This document shows, in pieces, positions 11,294-13,459 of a stretch of DNA of 13,459 bases. This DNA is from Thiocapsa sp. UBA6158 (GTDB lineage: Bacteria; Pseudomonadota; Gammaproteobacteria; Chromatiales; Chromatiaceae). The notes beneath the pieces are model-generated. The model did no database searches. It was given only the letters and a program-made list of their open reading frames with translations, and was not told the DNA's origin. Made by a program: the position numbers and the translations under genes. The stretch covers positions 1 to 13,459 of the forward strand of contig NZ_DIUM01000011.1 in NCBI RefSeq assembly GCF_002423035.1, written 5' to 3'. How positions within the stretch are numbered: the stretch's first letter is position 1; the number at the start of each line of letters is the position of its first letter.

Positions 11294-12424
11294 ATGGCCA
11301 GGTCCTGTGACAGCGATCGTCAGCATGCCCTAGCCCGCGCGTCGGAAGGTCGCCCGAACAGAGGGCTGCCCCTGAGCATCGCGTCGCCCGTTCGGCATCG
11401 ACCGCAACCGAGAAGACCCCTCGGCTCCATTGCTCCAGATATCCGGCGGAGTGCGGCGGGGTTCACGCTCCTCGAGCTGATGATCGCGATGACCATCGGT
11501 GTCTTCTTGATCGGCGCACTGGTGGTGGTGCTCGCCAACAACAGCCGCACCCGCTATGAGCTCGAGAAGTCGATCGGACAGATCCAGAACGCGCGCTATG
11601 CCTTGCAGGTCTTGAGCGACGATCTCGTGAATGCTGGATTTTATGGCGAGGCGATCATCGACGACACCTTGGCTCCAAGCACTGTCATCTGCGCGAATCT
11701 CGACGAGATGCAGCAAGCAGCGACACTGCATGCCTCGATCCGTGGGTTGGACAATGTCACGGCCAATCAACGTCCAGGTTGCGCGGAACGCGCCCTCGAA
11801 GGGACGGATATCATCATGGTGCGGCGTGCCAGTACATGCGCGAGCGGAAACACAGGATGCGAGCCCTTCGTGGCTGGACTCCCGCACATCCAGAAGCCGG
11901 TTTGTACAGACTCACCGCCCTTCATCATCGGCAGCCAGGCATCGACATTCGTCGGCACGACACAGCCCTGCAATGCCGAAACGCCTACGCTCGCCCCGAT
12001 CTATCGCTTACAGAATCATCTCTATTATGTCGAGTTGCGCGCGATCCCATCATACGAGGGTTTGGTTCCGACATTGATGCGGGCCGAGCTGACCGCGGAC
12101 GGCTATCAAGGTATTCCAATCGCGGAAGGGATCGAGCATCTGCATTTCGAGTATGGGATCGATACGAATCGCGATGGCGAGCCCGATGAATATTTGACCG
12201 CCAAAGGGATCGATGATGGCGACCCTGCTGACTGGCTCAATGTCGTCGCCGTTCGCGTCTATCTCATCGCTCGCAACCTGAGAGCAACGCATGGATACCA
12301 GGACAATCGCACCTACCAGCTTGGCGGCTGCCAAGTGCCCCTCGGGGAAATTGACAGAAAATTCAAGCGTCAAGCCTACAGCACCACGGTCCGCCTCAAC
12401 AATATCGCGGGTCAGCGAGAGTGA
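11294..12424 (+). CDS. pilW: PilW-like minor pilin, operon 2
   Basis: A 376-residue PilW-type prepilin. Cleavage is expected after RSAAG (Gly56), giving FTLLELMIAMTIGVFLIGALVVVLANNSRT with Glu+5. The next helix, YELEKSIGQIQNARYALQVLSDDLVNAGFYGE (about residues 80-111), is diagnostic of PilW. Several cysteines probably form disulfides. The leader of 56 arginine-rich residues is much longer than usual, yet no other ATG, GTG or TTG start is in frame nearer to the cleavage site. The ATG at 11294 lies 3 bases after the pilV stop and has only a weak GAGG close by. It overlaps pilX by 4 bases (GTGA). It is far longer than the operon 1 PilW (213 residues). Confidence 0.9.
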   Translation: MARSCDSDRQHALARASEGRPNRGLPLSIASPVRHRPQPRRPLGSIAPDIRRSAAGFTLLELMIAMTIGVFLIGALVVVLANNSRTRYELEKSIGQIQNARYALQVLSDDLVNAGFYGEAIIDDTLAPSTVICANLDEMQQAATLHASIRGLDNVTANQRPGCAERALEGTDIIMVRRASTCASGNTGCEPFVAGLPHIQKPVCTDSPPFIIGSQASTFVGTTQPCNAETPTLAPIYRLQNHLYYVELRAIPSYEGLVPTLMRAELTADGYQGIPIAEGIEHLHFEYGIDTNRDGEPDEYLTAKGIDDGDPADWLNVVAVRVYLIARNLRATHGYQDNRTYQLGGCQVPLGEIDRKFKRQAYSTTVRLNNIAGQRE

Positions 12425-12969
12425 GCGTGATGAGAGCGCCCAATTCAACTCATTCACGGCGATCCGTTCGCGGCGCTGTCTTGGTCATTGCGCTGATCAT
12501 GCTGGTTCTCACCACCTTGATCGCCGTTTCAGTGTTCGAGATGGGGAGCAGCAATCTCCTGGTCATCACGAATCTCGAAGACCGTTCTCAGCTCGAAAAC
12601 TCAGCTGAAGCCGCGATCGAAACACTCATCCACAGGCAAGCGGGTCAATCAGGACTCTTCGTGAGCTGCCCCGTCAATTTTCCACCCGACAGTCAAGAAT
12701 TTGACCTCAATGGCGATGGCACCTCGGATGTGCGTGTCGATTTTGATCAACCACGCTGTGTCGGCACGACGCCCGTGAAAGGCAACGATCTCGATTGGCT
12801 TGATCCGACGGATCATGCCTGCATGGATCCACGCTGGCCTTGCATCTGGCTGATCTGTGACATCCGCGCCACCGGGCGCGATCTCGCATCGGGCGCCGAG
12901 GCACGCGTGCGCCAAGGTGTCCGTGTCCGCGTCTTGAACGCCGATCTCGCAGTCGCCTGCCCGAATTGA
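12421..12969 (+). CDS. pilX: PilX-like minor pilin, operon 2
   Basis: A 182-residue PilX-type prepilin. The leader ends RRSVRG (Gly18), followed by the hydrophobic AVLVIALIMLVLTTLIAVSVFEMGSS without Glu+5, as typical for PilX. NLEDRSQLENSAEAAIETLIHR is the expected helix. The head holds six cysteines. FDLNGDGTSDVRVDF resembles a calcium-binding aspartate loop (D-x-N-x-D-G), which is suggestive only. The GTG at 12421 is taken because it overlaps the pilW stop as GTGA; an ATG three codons later at 12430 is an alternative. Length is normal for PilX, in contrast to the 424-residue PilX of operon 1. Confidence 0.87.
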   Translation: MSVMRAPNSTHSRRSVRGAVLVIALIMLVLTTLIAVSVFEMGSSNLLVITNLEDRSQLENSAEAAIETLIHRQAGQSGLFVSCPVNFPPDSQEFDLNGDGTSDVRVDFDQPRCVGTTPVKGNDLDWLDPTDHACMDPRWPCIWLICDIRATGRDLASGAEARVRQGVRVRVLNADLAVACPN

Positions 12970-12990
12970 TCAAAGCGGAAGGAGTCGATC

Positions 12991-13459
12991 ATGTCAATAT
13001 CCGGATTGAATCGAAACATCATCGGTATCACGCTGCTCACGCTGCTCACAAGTCTCGCGAGCCACGCCGAGGACATCGACATCTTCGTCGGCGGCACCGG
13101 CACTGAAACCGGCCTGCCGACTATTCTCTTCGTGCTCGATAACACGACCAACTGGTCTGCGCAAGATCAGCAATGGGAGAACGGGATAACACAAGGTCAA
13201 GCCGAGGTCCGCGCCATCCGCAACGCATTATCTGGTTTGACGGACAAGGTCAATGTCGGACTCATAATGTATGCGACCCAGCCTCAACAATCCACCACGG
13301 ATAGCGGCTATGTGCGCCATGCTGTCAAGTTATTGAATTCGGGCAACCAAGCTGCGCTGAATACGAAACTCGATAGTATCTATAACAACATCGATGCGCC
13401 AATTGAGAAACTCAATGCCAATCCGAAATTCGGCGAGGTGATTAGCGTCGTGCCTCAGC
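12991..13459 (+). CDS. pilY1: PilY1-like type IV pilus tip/adhesin protein, N-terminal part (runs off right edge)
   Basis: The first 156 codons of a probably very large protein. A signal peptide, MSISGLNRNIIGITLLTLLT and on to SLASHA, should be cut before EDIDIF. A von Willebrand A-like domain follows: LPTILFVLDNTTNWSAQDQQW (in pieces over residues 43-63), then AEVRAIRNALSGLTDKVNVGLIMYAT. In PilY1 this domain precedes a C-terminal beta-propeller; the protein acts at the pilus tip in adhesion and in control of retraction. The metal-site motif DxSxS is here D-N-T-T-N (D50-N54). AAGGAG lies 6 bases before the ATG. It sits immediately after pilX, the usual PilY1 position, which strongly supports the call. 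Confidence 0.88.
   Translation, partial: MSISGLNRNIIGITLLTLLTSLASHAEDIDIFVGGTGTETGLPTILFVLDNTTNWSAQDQQWENGITQGQAEVRAIRNALSGLTDKVNVGLIMYATQPQQSTTDSGYVRHAVKLLNSGNQAALNTKLDSIYNNIDAPIEKLNANPKFGEVISVVPQ

Overview
This window is GC-rich chromosomal DNA that looks gammaproteobacterial. The IlvD fragment is very close to the enterobacterial type, and the pilin genes follow the pilE-fimT-pilV-pilW-pilX-pilY1 plan of Gammaproteobacteria. A purple sulfur bacterium (Chromatiaceae) is my best guess, but that is inference. The dominant content is two divergent sets of type IV pilus minor-pilin genes. A toxin-antitoxin and repeat-rich region precedes them, and a housekeeping edge lies at the left.

Left part (1-2740). 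The 5' end of ilvD (minus strand) runs off the left edge. A 390-bp patch of three short inverted-repeat-ended elements (A, B, C) follows. Next are a secreted cupin protein (minus) and a divergent alpha/beta-hydrolase-fold protein (plus) whose catalytic motifs are degraded. Two hairpins lie downstream of the hydrolase.

Middle part (2741-5440). Two toxin-antitoxin modules are arranged back to back: a Phd/YefM-type antitoxin with a PIN-domain toxin (minus), and PrlF-YhaV (plus). Two direct repeats of about 148 bp bracket them. The right repeat contains the intact yhaV 3' end and the left contains a decayed copy of it, which suggests duplication. After yhaV come three small hairpins sharing a GACT/AGTC core and a 79-bp direct repeat.

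Right part (5441-13459). Operon 1 (minus) reads pilE, fimT, pilV, pilW, pilX. Most junctions are ATGA stop/start overlaps. pilX carries a large glycine-rich extra domain. pilV is cut by an in-frame amber codon: the frame stays open past it and ends exactly in the ATGA that starts pilW. A sigma-54-like promoter lies upstream of pilE. Operon 2 (plus) reads pilE, fimT, pilV, pilW, pilX, pilY1 (partial at the right edge). Only operon 2 has the PilY1 adhesin/tip protein here. Its PilE lacks the cysteine pair seen in operon 1 PilE, and two of its prepilins seem to have very long leaders. A fourth inverted-repeat element (D) lies between the operons. The minor pilins and PilY1 would be expected to prime pilus assembly and sit at the pilus tip. 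Two divergent, non-identical sets suggest two alternative tip complexes.
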